Below, one piece after another: positions 14,701 to 26,500 of a DNA stretch of 64,000 bases. The stretch comes from Xestospongia muta (Eukaryota > Porifera > Demospongiae > Haplosclerida > Petrosiidae), in assembly GCA_963693285.1 (NCBI GenBank), contig OY848922.1:5940923-6004922 (forward strand), given 5' to 3'. Each line of letters starts with the position of its first letter. Positions within the stretch are counted from its first letter, which is position 1. The position numbers and the translations under genes were made by a program. The notes below the pieces were generated by a model that saw only the letters and a list, made by a program, of their open reading frames with translations, did not search any database and had not been told where the DNA came from.

Positions 14701-15289
14701 AGTTACTGGCGAAAAAATATGTATTCAAGTAAAGAACATACTTAGGGACTCCCAACAAGCGAGCCAACACACAAAAAGCAACAGAACGCTTTCTCTTCAG
14801 CTTTTGAAAACCACAAGGCAACGTGCAGTGATGTAATATTGCGAATATGCACGAACACGTGTCATGTTAGTCTGCACTAATTATTGCTAATTAAATCAAA
14901 TAGCGTGTAGATGAGAATGAGAACATGCAATAATACAGTAACAATAAAATAAGACTGTAACTATTACTACTCTGTTATATTAGTCTGGGTTTAGGACTCA
15001 TAGTATTATATACTGAGCTCTTCATTGGGACACTGAATAGAGTAACATAATCGATCCCACATGTTGGACCACTAACAAGACAAATGTTAGTGCACTTTTA
15101 TAGTTCCCATGGAAACAAAATATACAGACTTGTTCAAATTTGATGTATGTTTACTAACAATTAGTGTATTCATGACAACACAGATAATATTTTCTCTTTC
15201 TTTTATTCTATCATTTTTGTTAATGTTTAAAATGATTTAAACAGAATAAATGATAAGATCGGCTGAATGTGCCTTCAAATTGTCATAAG
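14701..15289. other. No gene seen; GC-richer block near 14750-14870
   Basis: No exon was recognised. The block 14750-14870 is noticeably richer in G and C than its surroundings, contains CACGTG-like words, and could be a promoter or first exon for the minus-strand pseudogene to the left. This is weak inference. Confidence 0.3.
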
Positions 15290-16145
15290 TCATGTAAATG
15301 ATATAACTCCACTTATACCAGTTACAGAATTGTAGCAGACTTGTTTAAAATTAACATCTGGTGACAACTCCATTGTCTTTACTGGTGGCGTTCTTAGTGA
15401 ATTGTTGGGCAGGTGCGCAGTCAGTACATTGGCTATAAACACTTGTCTGTGCCTGTTAGGTAGCCAATGGGCATAGGAATCGGAATATTTTGCATCAGTC
15501 GCAAAGTAATCTGTGTATTCAGCTGGAGTAATATAATCTGTGCAAATTAGAAATAGCAAGTGACATAGTACTGACTCTTGAAGTATTCCTGAAATGACTG
15601 GTAGTTCTATTAAATGAACGCCATTGTGATAACATATTATACACTACCAGATTAATCATTACAAATCCATCTCAGTAGAAAAGTTACCAATCCCCATATT
15701 TTCTAATTTTAGTAGCAATATTTTATGTGGCACACTAAGAAAGCATTTTTTAGTCAAAGAAAGCTGGGCAAATTGAAGATATCTTGTTCAAAATTTATAC
15801 CAATCATCTCAAATAGAAGTTGAGTTGAGATAGTTGATGTTTTTGGGAGAAAAACTTATTAATTATTTAAAAAGGAACAAGACTCCTGGAAGTGGTTGCT
15901 TAATATCATAAAATATTCTTCTCAAGTAGCTTATCAATAATGGGTGACAGAGAACTAGGACAAAACCTATCAACAGATTGAGGTCCATTTACCTTTGTTA
16001 TAGGTACAGCAGATACTACCTTCTAAGGTGAAAGAACTAAACTGTTAGGTATAGACATAATGAATAGTTTGTAGTAGTAGGTGTGATAGAGACAGCCATA
16101 GTCTCAAACATTTTAACTGTAATTTTGTCTGAATCAGATGATTTT
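15290..16145 (-). pseudogene. LINE-type reverse transcriptase relic
   Basis: Read right to left in shifting frames, the stretch carries the ordered landmarks of a non-LTR retrotransposon reverse transcriptase. They are an MLK-like MFETMAVSITP segment, VPITKVNGPQSVDRF, a PIIDKLLEK segment, the palm-start segment LTKKCFLSVPHKILLLK, ELPVISG-like and SVLCHLLFLI segments, and a YADD-like FATDAKYS. Several stops and frameshifts interrupt it, so it is dead. The endonuclease half was not recognised. The only long open stretch (15290-15559) superficially resembles a PARP domain but is the RT palm region and what follows it. Confidence 0.7.
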
Positions 16146-16640
16146 TTTAATTCAAGAAATAAAATTAAATGATAAACAGTTCAGAGATGAGACTATGCAC
16201 AGGGCTATCAGTTAGGGACAAGAATCTTTACAGGTATGAGACAGAGGTGGAAGTTGATCATTGAAAAATAATGCAATTAAGTTAGTCAGTAATGCATTAA
16301 CTATATCAATGTCAGGCGTTAAACTTCTATAAATATAAGGTTGGGAACAGCTGGTTAATATTTTATTAAACATTTAATATATTTGCAGAACTCCTTTGTA
16401 TGAGGAATAAGATTAGGAACATATTTTTGGCACATATAATAGAGGATACAATACAATATCTTAAATATTTATAGTGTGCTTCAGTACTGCTTGAGAGAGA
16501 GCATTTATACTTTCAGCACCAATTAATAACATGATCAAAAATTAAATTAGTTTCACACATAACCAACAACAATTATTTAAAATAACTATACTACTACTAA
16601 AACAATATGGAGAAACCAATAGTGAACTTCAAATTATTAT
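16146..16640. other. No gene seen
   Basis: This could contain further upstream LINE sequence, but nothing recognisable was found. Confidence 0.35.
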
Positions 16641-16799
16641 AAAATTTAGAAACAACTTATAACAATAACAATACTACTACTACAAAACTAATACTAATAC
16701 TAACAATATTAGTAATAATGTTAATAAAAATAACAATAACAATGATGGCTATGATCATAATAATGATAATAACAGCAACAACAACAACCAACAACAATG

Positions 16800-16840
<41 letters not shown>

Positions 16841-16860
16841 AATAATAATTATAATAATAA
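16641..16860. repeat. AAC/AAT trinucleotide microsatellite
   Basis: Imperfect runs of ACA/AAC and AAT triplets, purest at 16796-16840 (CAA repeats). Long minus-strand open frames of leucine, valine and isoleucine here are artefacts of the repeat. Confidence 0.95.
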
Positions 16861-17089
16861 TTATAATCTGATGAGTTAAATATAGGTCAATGAGAACAGA
16901 AAGTAGATAGTATCTTGAGAATATCACCTTAACAAGTACCTTCATATAATAAGAAGAGAACCATTCTGTTCGTTGCCACGCCCATTTTGACCCCTAATTG
17001 ACCCCAATCTTAAATACTGAAATAGAGAGAATTTCTAGTATGATAGAGTATCGAGACTTACCAAAATTGAAGATTGCTAGTTGAATAAC

Positions 17090-17325
17090 TAAAATTTTGA
17101 ATTGCAAATTTACCATAAAATCGTGAATTCACGAATTGCAATAATCGTGAACTCTCGGTAAAAACGTGAATTGAGAAGTGGAATAATCGCGAATTCACAG
17201 TAAAATCGTGAATTGTGAAATATGATAATCGTGAATTTCCGGGTAGTGTCATGAGTTTTAAGTGTGCAATAATCGTGAATCACTGGTAAATCGTGAATTT
17301 TGAGCGTTCAACAATCGTGAATTTG
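17090..17325. repeat. Minisatellite with AATCGTGAATT cores, period about 43 bp
   Basis: The core AATCGTGAATT (with variants) recurs near 17112, 17143, 17185, 17206, 17227, 17270, 17290 and 17313. It alternates long and short spacing, so that a pair repeats about every 42-44 bp. The core includes CGTGAATTCACG-like palindromes. It sits immediately left of the 31-bp tandem repeat and the gag relic. Confidence 0.8.
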
Positions 17326-17380
17326 ATGCCTATTTTTGTCGTGGTTTGTATTCCATAGTTTTGGGTCTACATGAGGATCA

Positions 17381-17490
17381 CCCTGTAGCGATGTGGTCTT
17401 ATGCACAATCATCCTATAGCTACGTGGTCTATTGCACAATTGTCATATAGCCTTCTGGTCTATTGCTAAATTGCCCTATACAGCTATATG
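17381..17490. repeat. 31-bp tandem repeat, about 3.5 copies
   Basis: Units run TAGCGATGTGGTC..., TAGCTACGTGGTC..., TAGCCTTCTGGTC..., each followed by TATTGCACAAT-like sequence and ending CCTA or CATA. The copies are imperfect. Confidence 0.75.
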
Positions 17491-17522
17491 GTTGTAGTGA
17501 CTGCTTATGAATATCATTATTA

Positions 17523-18050
17523 TTGTTTATTATGTGGAACCCACAAGAAATTGTATTAAAGTTCTTCTGGATCATTTATATATACCTGAAAAGTAAGTCA
17601 TTGTTGAATGAAGGTTCAACCAACGAAAGCAGTGTGATGAAGAGTCTGTCATGGTGTATATTGCTGAACTATAGAAATTATCAATCAATTGTATATTTGG
17701 GAATACTCTAAATGATATGTTAAGGGACAAACTTGACTGTGGATTATCTAGTCCAAAAATTCAAAAGTTTCTACTCGATTACAAGAACCTCACATTTGCT
17801 CAAACCCCGTGACATAGATGTTTCAATGGAACTAGCAGAAGAGAATGCAAAACTCGTTAGTGATTCCCTGGGCAAATCTAACATGTTAAAACTAAAAGAT
17901 ACTTGCCTACAAGTCTCCTGTTACAGATGCAGAAGAAAACATCATGCATCCTGATGTCAATGCTCAAACACAAGCTGTTATAATTGTAAAATGTAAGCAT
18001 AAACCTTTGATATGTGTTCCAAGAAGTAGTTGGATGAACTTAACTGATTC
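17523..18050 (+). pseudogene. Ty3/Gypsy-type gag relic with zinc knuckles
   Basis: One frame reads LNDMLRDKLDCGLSSPKIQ then FLLDYKNLTF, the capsid C-terminal signature common in metazoan Ty3/Gypsy gag. A shifted frame continues with a helical segment (MELAEENAKL). Last come a CCHC knuckle (CYRCRRKHHAS, then C after an in-frame stop) and the start of a second knuckle (CYNC). Frameshifts and stops make it non-functional. No protease, polymerase or LTRs were recognised nearby. Confidence 0.65.
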
Positions 18051-18189
18051 AGAAGCAAAAGAACAAGTTATTTTATTCCACCTAGTCTTCTATGTAGCTA
18101 CATGTATAAAACAAGCCTTACTTCTTTGTATTGCTATAATATTTACAGGGCAGTCTATAAACTGTTCTACAATTTCAGCTTTCAAATGA

Positions 18190-19585
18190 CATGATTAATA
18201 CAAGTCCACATTAAAGTCCACAATAAAATATCAAGTTCGAGCGCTACTCATTATCTCAAATGATTAAACCAGGCTTAGAAGGCCATTCAACCTAAATAAA
18301 ATTGTTGCTTTTTAATATTTTTGTAAAATTTGATTTTTTTTATCCCTGTTTAATGTCATTCATTATATTTTTAAATTACATATGTGAAATTATCATGCAG
18401 TATATATGATGTGAAACTATATATATATAAAGGGTTATGTCATGATTAAAACATTCTTAGGTTGATCTGGAACACAATGCATTCAAGCTACATAACATAC
18501 ATCATTATGTGCCAAATTATAGTGGTATTGGCCTAATAAGTTAACATTGGTATTTGTAATATCTCGTTTCATTTAATGATGTATTTTATACTTGCAACTG
18601 CTAATTATTTACTCGTGTTGTCGTAGGCTAATGTATTGGCATATCTTTGTTTAATAAATAATGCAAGTATACAATGTTTTCTCACTTTATTAAAAGAAGT
18701 CAGAAAATTTCTCTTCTACAATTCTGTTTACTTTATAATATCTAATGTAACATTGACTGAAGAATCATAATGAAATAAATGGCCTACAACAGTAATAGAT
18801 TGACTAATCTTGTACTGCAATGTCAGCATATTCACAAGTAACATCTACTGTAATTATGATATAATTGAATAGTTTATTTGATTGTGTTCACTTTCAGCAC
18901 TCTCTTTGTGATAGACTAATAGTGCCCAATATTTTCATCTCTTAGACCATGCTATTATGTTCTGTAACTAAAGTGAAGGAATTGTACAATATATGGCTGT
19001 TATATCTTGTATATTATTAGATACTGTTCATCTAGATATGTGGACGCTGCTTTATTTTTCTCACAAAGAGGCATGGCTATGTTTCATTAATATGGCTTCT
19101 ACTTTTTGTAGTCTATTCAGTATCCTCAACAATACATAGTGTTGTAGACACCTCCATGTGATGATGATATTGAGAAAGATTTACTTCTCCTTAAAAAATT
19201 ATATTTTAATTTTATTTTGTTATGAAAATGAAAGTAAAATCAGAAATGGTGACAACCCAGCAAACAATTTCGAAGAAAATATTCACTATATTTAGTGTTA
19301 TGTGATGAGACCACTATTTATTCGCATAATAAATTTGGTTGTGATGTAATAGCTCAATATGTATATATGTAAATGAAATGACATACATGCAATGCATAGC
19401 TAGCGAGATATTATGCAATCATGATTAGATAAGTTTCTTCTCATAACATTCATTGATTGGCTAAAAATTTACTATAGTCTCCATTACATGTTCCGTTATT
19501 GCAAGTACCAACTGTTGCTAAATTTTTGTTAAATAAACATAGCTATAACTCATGTGTACTTATATCCAGTGTACTTATATCTTAT
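18190..19585. other. No gene; relic intron of the ankyrin/GTPase family
   Basis: The part 18380-18605 resembles gene A's intron at 5800-5870 and 6870-6970 (shared words such as AACATTCTTAGGTTGATCTGG and the TATTGGCCTAAT block). This suggests remains of a third family copy between genes A and B. No intact exon is left here. Confidence 0.45.
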
Positions 19586-20294
19586 GTCTACTTATATCCA
19601 GTTACATTCATTATAAAAAGACTCCCTTTTAATTATCAATTACAATAGTTATAGGATACTGTGCATTTAACATACTCATATAAATGTATAAGGGACTATA
19701 GTAAGGCATGTAGTACATACAATATGTTTTATCTTACAAGCATGTACATCTAATGATACTTAGCATACTAATGACTATATACCAGTTATAAATGGTGTTA
19801 TCCTTGTGCATACATACATGTATGATAGCATCATAGCTTCTCTAATATATGGTATCTTGATTATCTTCAGACAGGATCTTCTTAATGATTACGTAATATA
19901 CTTTACTAATGATATCTCTATGTGAATATTGGAAAAATTAAAAGATTATACATGATTATGTGTAGGATATACTGTTATAAAGAACGTTTTTTATCAATGT
20001 CACATGTAACCATAATATAATAAGTTATTGAGCTAATATTAAAAATGGTAAATACAATATTAGAGGATTTTTTAGTAAAGGTATGATGTTGATGGTTAGC
20101 AAAATCAACATTGCTGAAAGCTAAAAATAAATTACATTAGACTAGGTAATAAACTCATATGATAATAATATAAAATGTATGCATTAGTTTATGTATATCA
20201 TAGTTTAATGTTAAGATAATACTTATATATAAATAAACTAGTTTTCTTCTAGCCAATGAATGATCTTTATTCACTTGTTCTTCGTCTATTTATC
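19586..20294. repeat. Direct duplication of about 709 bp, copy 1
   Basis: Nearly identical to 20954-21658, at an offset of 1,368 bp. Both start at GTCTACTTATATCCAG and end at TTCGTCTATTTATC. On the minus strand the last 50 bp match the linker exons of genes A (1342-1286) and B (24704-24648), so the block contains a dead exon of the family. Confidence 0.9.
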
Positions 20295-20953
20295 AAATAA
20301 ACTAATTGTCCATCATTGTCATCACTTGGTATAGTATAGCATTGTTATGAAACAACCCATTCTTTCCTCTGTACAGCTGATAGTAGAAGTCATTATTAAA
20401 AGTTTATAACTGCATTGCTATGATGTCATCATGTTATAAAATTGTAAATTTCCACATCTCAAATTGTCATTTACAATATATGCCGTGGTGAACAACTGTA
20501 AAACAAACTACAGCTTATGTTTAATTCATAACTATTATCACAATTATATGGTCAACCACATCCTTCCAACTATATGTCAGTTTATATAGCAGTAGTGTGA
20601 TATTAATCAACAGACTAATAGACAATACTATAGTACTAGTTGGAGTACTTGTAATATTAATAATTTAAGTCATATGTCAAATATACTTCCACATGGCTTT
20701 AAGTTTCAGGATCAAGTGAATATGTCTGTATAATTATATTAGTAGAATATGAGCTTATTTAATTATTGACTTTAATTTTAACTTCAACGTGAAACACTAT
20801 TGTTAAACATTTAATAAACAGAACATTATTAGGTAAAGACAAACAAATCCCACCCATTAACCAATATATAGTAATATTGTTTCAATCAATCTTCTAGTTT
20901 TACACTTACCATTCATAAATTCATCATACATGATCATATAAACATTCATCTTT

Positions 20954-21658
20954 GTCTACTTATATCCAGTTATACTCAATATAAAAAGATTCCCTTTTAA
21001 TTATCAATTACAATAGTTATAAGATACTGTACACTTAACATACTCATATAATGTATAAGGGACTATAGTAATGCACGTAGTACATACAATATGTTTTATC
21101 TTACAAGCATGTACATCTAATGATATTTAGTATACTAATGACAATATACCAGTTATAAATGGTGTTATCCTTGTGCATACATACATGTATGATAGCATCA
21201 TAGCTTCTATAATATATGGTATCTTTATCTTCAGACAGGATCTTCTTAATGATTACGTAATATACTTTACTAATTGATATCTCAGTGAATATTGGAAAAA
21301 TTAAAAGATTATACATGATTATGTGTAGGATATACTGTTATAAAGAACGTTTTTTATCAATGTCACATGTAACCATAATATAATAAGTTATTGAGCTAAT
21401 ATTAAAAATGGTAAATACAATATTAGAGGAATTATTAGTAAAGGTATGATGTTGATGGTTAGCAAAATCAACATTGCTGAAAGCTAAAAATAAATTATAT
21501 TAGACTAGGTCATAAACTCATATGATAATAATATAAAATGTATGCATTAGTTTATGTACAACATAGTTTAATGTTAAGATAATACTCATATATAAATAAA
21601 CTAGTTTTCTTCTAGCCAATGAATGATCTTTTATTCACTTGTTCTTCGTCTATTTATC
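20954..21658. repeat. Direct duplication of about 705 bp, copy 2
   Basis: Partner of 19586-20294, differing by scattered substitutions and a few small indels (for example an extra T in ATCTTTTATTC). High identity indicates a recent local duplication. It again ends in a relic linker exon. Confidence 0.9.
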
Positions 21659-21899
21659 TTAGTCTAAAGTTTGATATCTCTGTTGAGTAATGCTACCACC
21701 AGAGAGGTAAACAATCCATATGTCAAAAAGAAAATAAGTAGATATACTTTTCTTTTAATAAATTACTATGTTGCATTCATTATATAGTAATTATTATATA
21801 GATTACTGCTAGTGTTATAATAATTATATAATCTAATGATCTCTAGAGAAACCTTAAATTTTACAATTGTTATTAAAATTTCAGCTGTATATTTACATT

Positions 21900-21960
21900 A
21901 AGTCATTATAGAAGCACCACATCCATCTACAAAGAAATATAGTAATACATATAACACCTG
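21900..21960 (-). pseudogene. Relic linker exon of the ankyrin/GTPase/death family
   Basis: The acceptor context TATTTCTTTGTAG and the following bases resemble gene B's linker exon 24888-24826 (both have the TTTCTTTGTAGATG junction). The reading frame is lost within a few codons. With the relics at 20.2 and 21.6 kb it supports a decayed third gene copy. Confidence 0.5.
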
Positions 21961-22179
21961 TGTACTTGTACATCATTGATTGTGAGAAGTATAATCAAGA
22001 TATTATCATCTTATTATGACTTCATTCCACAAGTATCTAAATTTGAAATACCCTATGTTTATTGTCTCCACTTCATACTCACTAAACTCATTGTTTCCAT
22101 GTTTATCATCAACATCTATGACGTCATTATCCAGTTCATTATCACTACTACTATCATACTCATCATTGATCTATAGCTG

Positions 22180-22262
22180 GTCACAATACTGTGACTGTGG
22201 GTATTTAATTAACATTCCGCTTGTCACAAATTAGTGACAGTAGTCTCAACATCTATGAGTGT
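22180..22262. repeat. piggyBac-type terminal repeat relic
   Basis: The block around GTCACAAATTAGTGACA and the following GTCTCAA resembles the 43-bp palindromic terminal repeats of the piggyBac copy at 39535-39657. The minus strand beside it (22020-22180) reads an acidic stretch rich in D, E and S, typical of piggyBac transposase N-termini. Probably a decayed element end. Confidence 0.45.
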
Positions 22263-22876
22263 GTGAATACAGGTTATTTTGTAAATACTTTCTATGCTTG
22301 TTTACTTCTTGAAAGTAATTGTTGAAGTGGGTGTGATTTTTTTGAATGCACCTAGCTATTTAAAAGACATCTTAGTGGGAATGTTACTATTATTATTATT
22401 GACAATCATTATCTATTGCAAATTGCCACATTTTATTAATTTATTCTCGTATTTCAAACACTTTCATTGGTACTTTCTTTGTATGACTAAAAATAGATTG
22501 TACTGTTGTTGAACTTCATAGAATTTCTATTATAGAAGATAATTGTATGGAGAAGTGTAAATACGTTTAAGTACAATATGTATAACAGGAATTGATCCTA
22601 CAAATTAAAGTATATACATATAAAAAATATATATAAGTATATATAATGCAAACTAACTAAAATAATAATAATATTTTTCATTGTTCAAAGTTTTTGATTA
22701 ATTATTATATTAAACTATAGTAAAACAAGGGATCAGCATTTACAAAATATTTGTAATTTATAAAAAATTAAATGTAACACTCTAAGCAATGTAATAACAA
22801 ACTGTTCTAGTTGAGTATTTTGTAAGAAAACGTAAAAAAATCAAAATTATTCATACTCAAAAAATAATAACTAAAA
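22263..22876. other. No gene seen; 3' flank of gene B
   Basis: AT-rich sequence downstream of gene B's stop at 22877. Short plus-strand frames have no recognisable features. Confidence 0.4.
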
Positions 22877-23565
22877 TTAATCATTGATTTTTGAGAGAAA
22901 ACAGCATATACTTTCAGCAATAGATAAGTTATCAACAGGAGGTGACTCTATTGCTGTTATAATGGTACTCCATTTAACATTAGTAGGCTGACCATCAATC
23001 CATAACTGAAGAACATTAGAGAGTTTCTGCTCATCACTGAAATTACTCTGATGTAAGGACATCAAAGCTCCATGCCTAATTTCAAGGGCTTCTCCTATTT
23101 CCTTCCATTTATATGCAATAGGAGTTAGTAGACGTATGAGCTGTAGTTTGTCTGGTTTACTGTCTATAATAATATACAAGATGTACAATAACATAAATGA
23201 GTACATATAACAGATACATACATGTTCTATGTAATAATAGAGTGAGTAGTAGATATAAGAAATAATTTTATCCATAGAGTATAAATAAAAAATTTATTGT
23301 AAATGCTGTGGTAGCAAAAAAATTAATTGAATGAAGGTAAAACTTACCAGGATCTTTGATAGTGGTTTCTAAACCTATCTTCTTAGTTACAACTTCTGGA
23401 GTAGCCTCACTAGTGTCTGTAAATGAAAGCACTGCTAACAATGAAAGTAATATATTGGGATAATTAGTTGCAATGAGTTTAATAAGGTTAAAATAAACTT
23501 TAGCTAGAGTTTATCAAAGTTGCTGACCTTGTAAAGGGCATATACTAAAACATGGACAAAGAATG

Positions 23566-23597
<32 letters not shown>

Positions 23598-26500
23598 CAA
23601 CTTTGGATACATATAATAACATTTATAGTTACCATTTTGTGACTCAATTTCTTGAATAATGCGAAGATAACCCATGTCCATTAGAGCTTCAATAAATTTT
23701 GCCCTAGTTGCTTTCCCTCCATCTAACCATGTCATTAACATGTCTTTACGAGCAGGTCCAGGCTGGTGATGATTTTTACTTTTGATGTCCATCAATACTG
23801 CATTCTTAATACCCAAGTACACTCCTAACATTTCCCAATCTTCTATTTCTTTTACATATTTTATTAGAGCAACAAGGTGACATTCATCTAAACAATATAA
23901 GGCAATTATCCCAGTATTAATTCTTAGTATAATACATTACTTACTTAGAGGTCCATCTGGTAGATTTGAGCTTACTGGGATAATTACTGAATCAGTCGCT
24001 GAAAAAAAATTATATGACATTTATAAATTATGGTTTTATGAACATAATTATAAATATTATATAATGCAGTTTGTACATTTGTCTTTCTTACCTGCTTGTG
24101 AGGTAGTAATGGTGAGACACATATCCAGAATACTGCTTGCTATAGAAGGCTCAAGAACTGGAGGTAATTCCACTGCTGTTATTATAGTAGTCCAAGTAAT
24201 TTCACTAGGTTGTTTGTCGAGCCAAAATTGGACAATGTCTGCAAGTCTGTCAGTGTCTTCACTCCTTTGATCTGATATTTTCTTCAGATCTCCATGGCTG
24301 ATCTTTAAAGCCTGTCCAATCTGTCTCCATTTACATTCAATTGGTGATAGTAAATGAATAAGAGCTGGCTTGTTTTCTACAATCACAAAATATCTTTTAT
24401 AAATATACTGCACAATAAAGAAGTTTATATTAGTCATACTGGGAAATTAGAGTGCATTTTTGAAGATACAAAGACTTACCAATGTTAACAGGAATAGACA
24501 CATTTTTCTCATGTTTAACAAGTATACCACTATCAGTAATATCTGTGGTAAAAAATAGTCAAGATGACACAAATATCATTAATGGTACATAATGTAAAAA
24601 ACTATAAATTACTTATATTCATTAGAGTTTACAGGTAATACTTATACCTAAATTGGCTTGTTTTTGTCTAGCCTCTGAATGATCTTTATTCATCAGTTCT
24701 TTGTCTAGTTAAAAAGATAACTTTTTAAAACAGTTATTTGAGGAAAACAATGCTGAATTATATCCAATAAATAAATGTTAATAAATAAGTATAATGAACA
24801 TATCTTAAAGGACTTTAAATCTTACCAAGAATTAATGAAATGTCAGTTGTACTTTCATGTTCAGTATTTAGAGGAGCAACACAAGCATCTACAAAGAAAT
24901 ATAGGTAGTAATCTAATAATACAGGAGGACCTTCATCTTGTACATCATTATTTGTAAAATATAGGGACGGTATTTCTTACCTAATTTGGCTTGGCTTTCA
25001 TGAGTACCTGAATCTGAATTGTCTCTGTTTATTGTATCATAGTCTATTAAAAACAATTTTTACTAACTATATTAAATTAGCATATGATCACTAACCTACT
25101 CCTTCCATCCAGACTTTACATCTGTCATTTAGCTCAACTGGTGGTAAATCTTGTATTGTACAAGATACTTTAGCTATATTCTTCTTGTTAATATTAACAG
25201 CAGCCAGATGAATGGAAGGCATATCTTGCTGTTTCTGATGCTTTTGATCGCAGAAAAAGGCAAAGTTACATTTTAAAGCTGATTGATGATAAGCAAGAGG
25301 TACAGCACAAGAGGCAATGGCTGTAGTAACAACAGATCTCAAAGCTGAGCACTCTTCATGATCACCTGTCCAATAGATCTCCATCCATTTCATTGTATCA
25401 ACAAGAAGTAATGAACCATGGGGATCATTGGACTGCAACTTAATGGCATATCGTAGCTGACAAGGAAACTGTGCTGTGAGACAATCGAGGGTAAAATATG
25501 GTGGCTTCTTTCTGTTTAGTAAGGCTACCACTGCTGCAGAAAACACACCCTACAAATGTACATATTTAGAAATAAAAATAAGCATAATTATTTAGAAATA
25601 ACCATAAGGTTTTTCTAAATTTAAATAATTTTACATACCTGAGGTACAACTCCTTGGTCAAATGATAATACCAATGGCTCACACGATATCACAATTTTTT
25701 TCTTTTCTTCAAGTGTGAGTTGCTTAGGAGACAAAGCACTAGGAATGAAGTAATATAGATTATTGCTCTGATGAACTTCAGCAATGATACAAAGATCACA
25801 CAGCAAATGTAATAGATCGGACTTTTCAAAGAGACCTTGAGCAAATTGAATAGATACAAGATCTAGAAAATCTTCAGTAAAAAGCCCTTCATCTCGTAAT
25901 CTTTGGTGAACATTTGGTGGCAACACTTTTCCTTTTTGCAAGACTTTTTCAGGAAAGTCGACAAACGATACACGTATAATAGAAGAGAGTGCATCTAGAA
26001 AGTATTGTGGGTTAGTGAACACAAGATGAGAATAACTCTCAAAGTGTAGAAACACAGAGAAGGACTTGAAGAATTTAATAGCTCTAGAAATTTGTGCCCT
26101 GGTCATTCCTAGCTTTACTCCTATCTCTTCACAGTGAGCTCGAGACACAATACCATGACTCACTTGATTGTTTTCATCCTTGATGTTTGACTCGAGAACA
26201 TACCAACGAATCGGCGTTTTTCTCTTAACGATTGCTTTCTCGTGGCCAGTTACATATGTCCTAATAAGGGATGACAGCTTCTCACGGTTCCAATATTTCA
26301 TGTTATCAACGGGAATAATAAGTTGCTGCTTAGCTTGATTATAAAAGATCAACTGATCTTTATATGGTTTTAAAGCTGATATGAGCTGAGCATTTTTTTT
26401 TCGATTGACTCTTGAAATGGCCGACGCAGACCTCCCATCTTATCATTATAGGTACCAATTATAAGAAAAGTAGGAGTACATTCATTACCATCAACCAGCT

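Noticed and set aside
15290..15559. The open frame looks like a PARP catalytic fragment (YFATDAKYSDSYAH, VFIANVL, YNSVTG).
   Set aside because: Upstream in the same orientation lies an ordered series of reverse-transcriptase motifs that runs straight into this frame (SVLCHLLFLI then a YADD-like FATDA), so the resemblance is accidental.
16657..16945. Long hydrophobic minus-strand frames that look like membrane proteins.
   Set aside because: They are translations of an AAC/AAT microsatellite.
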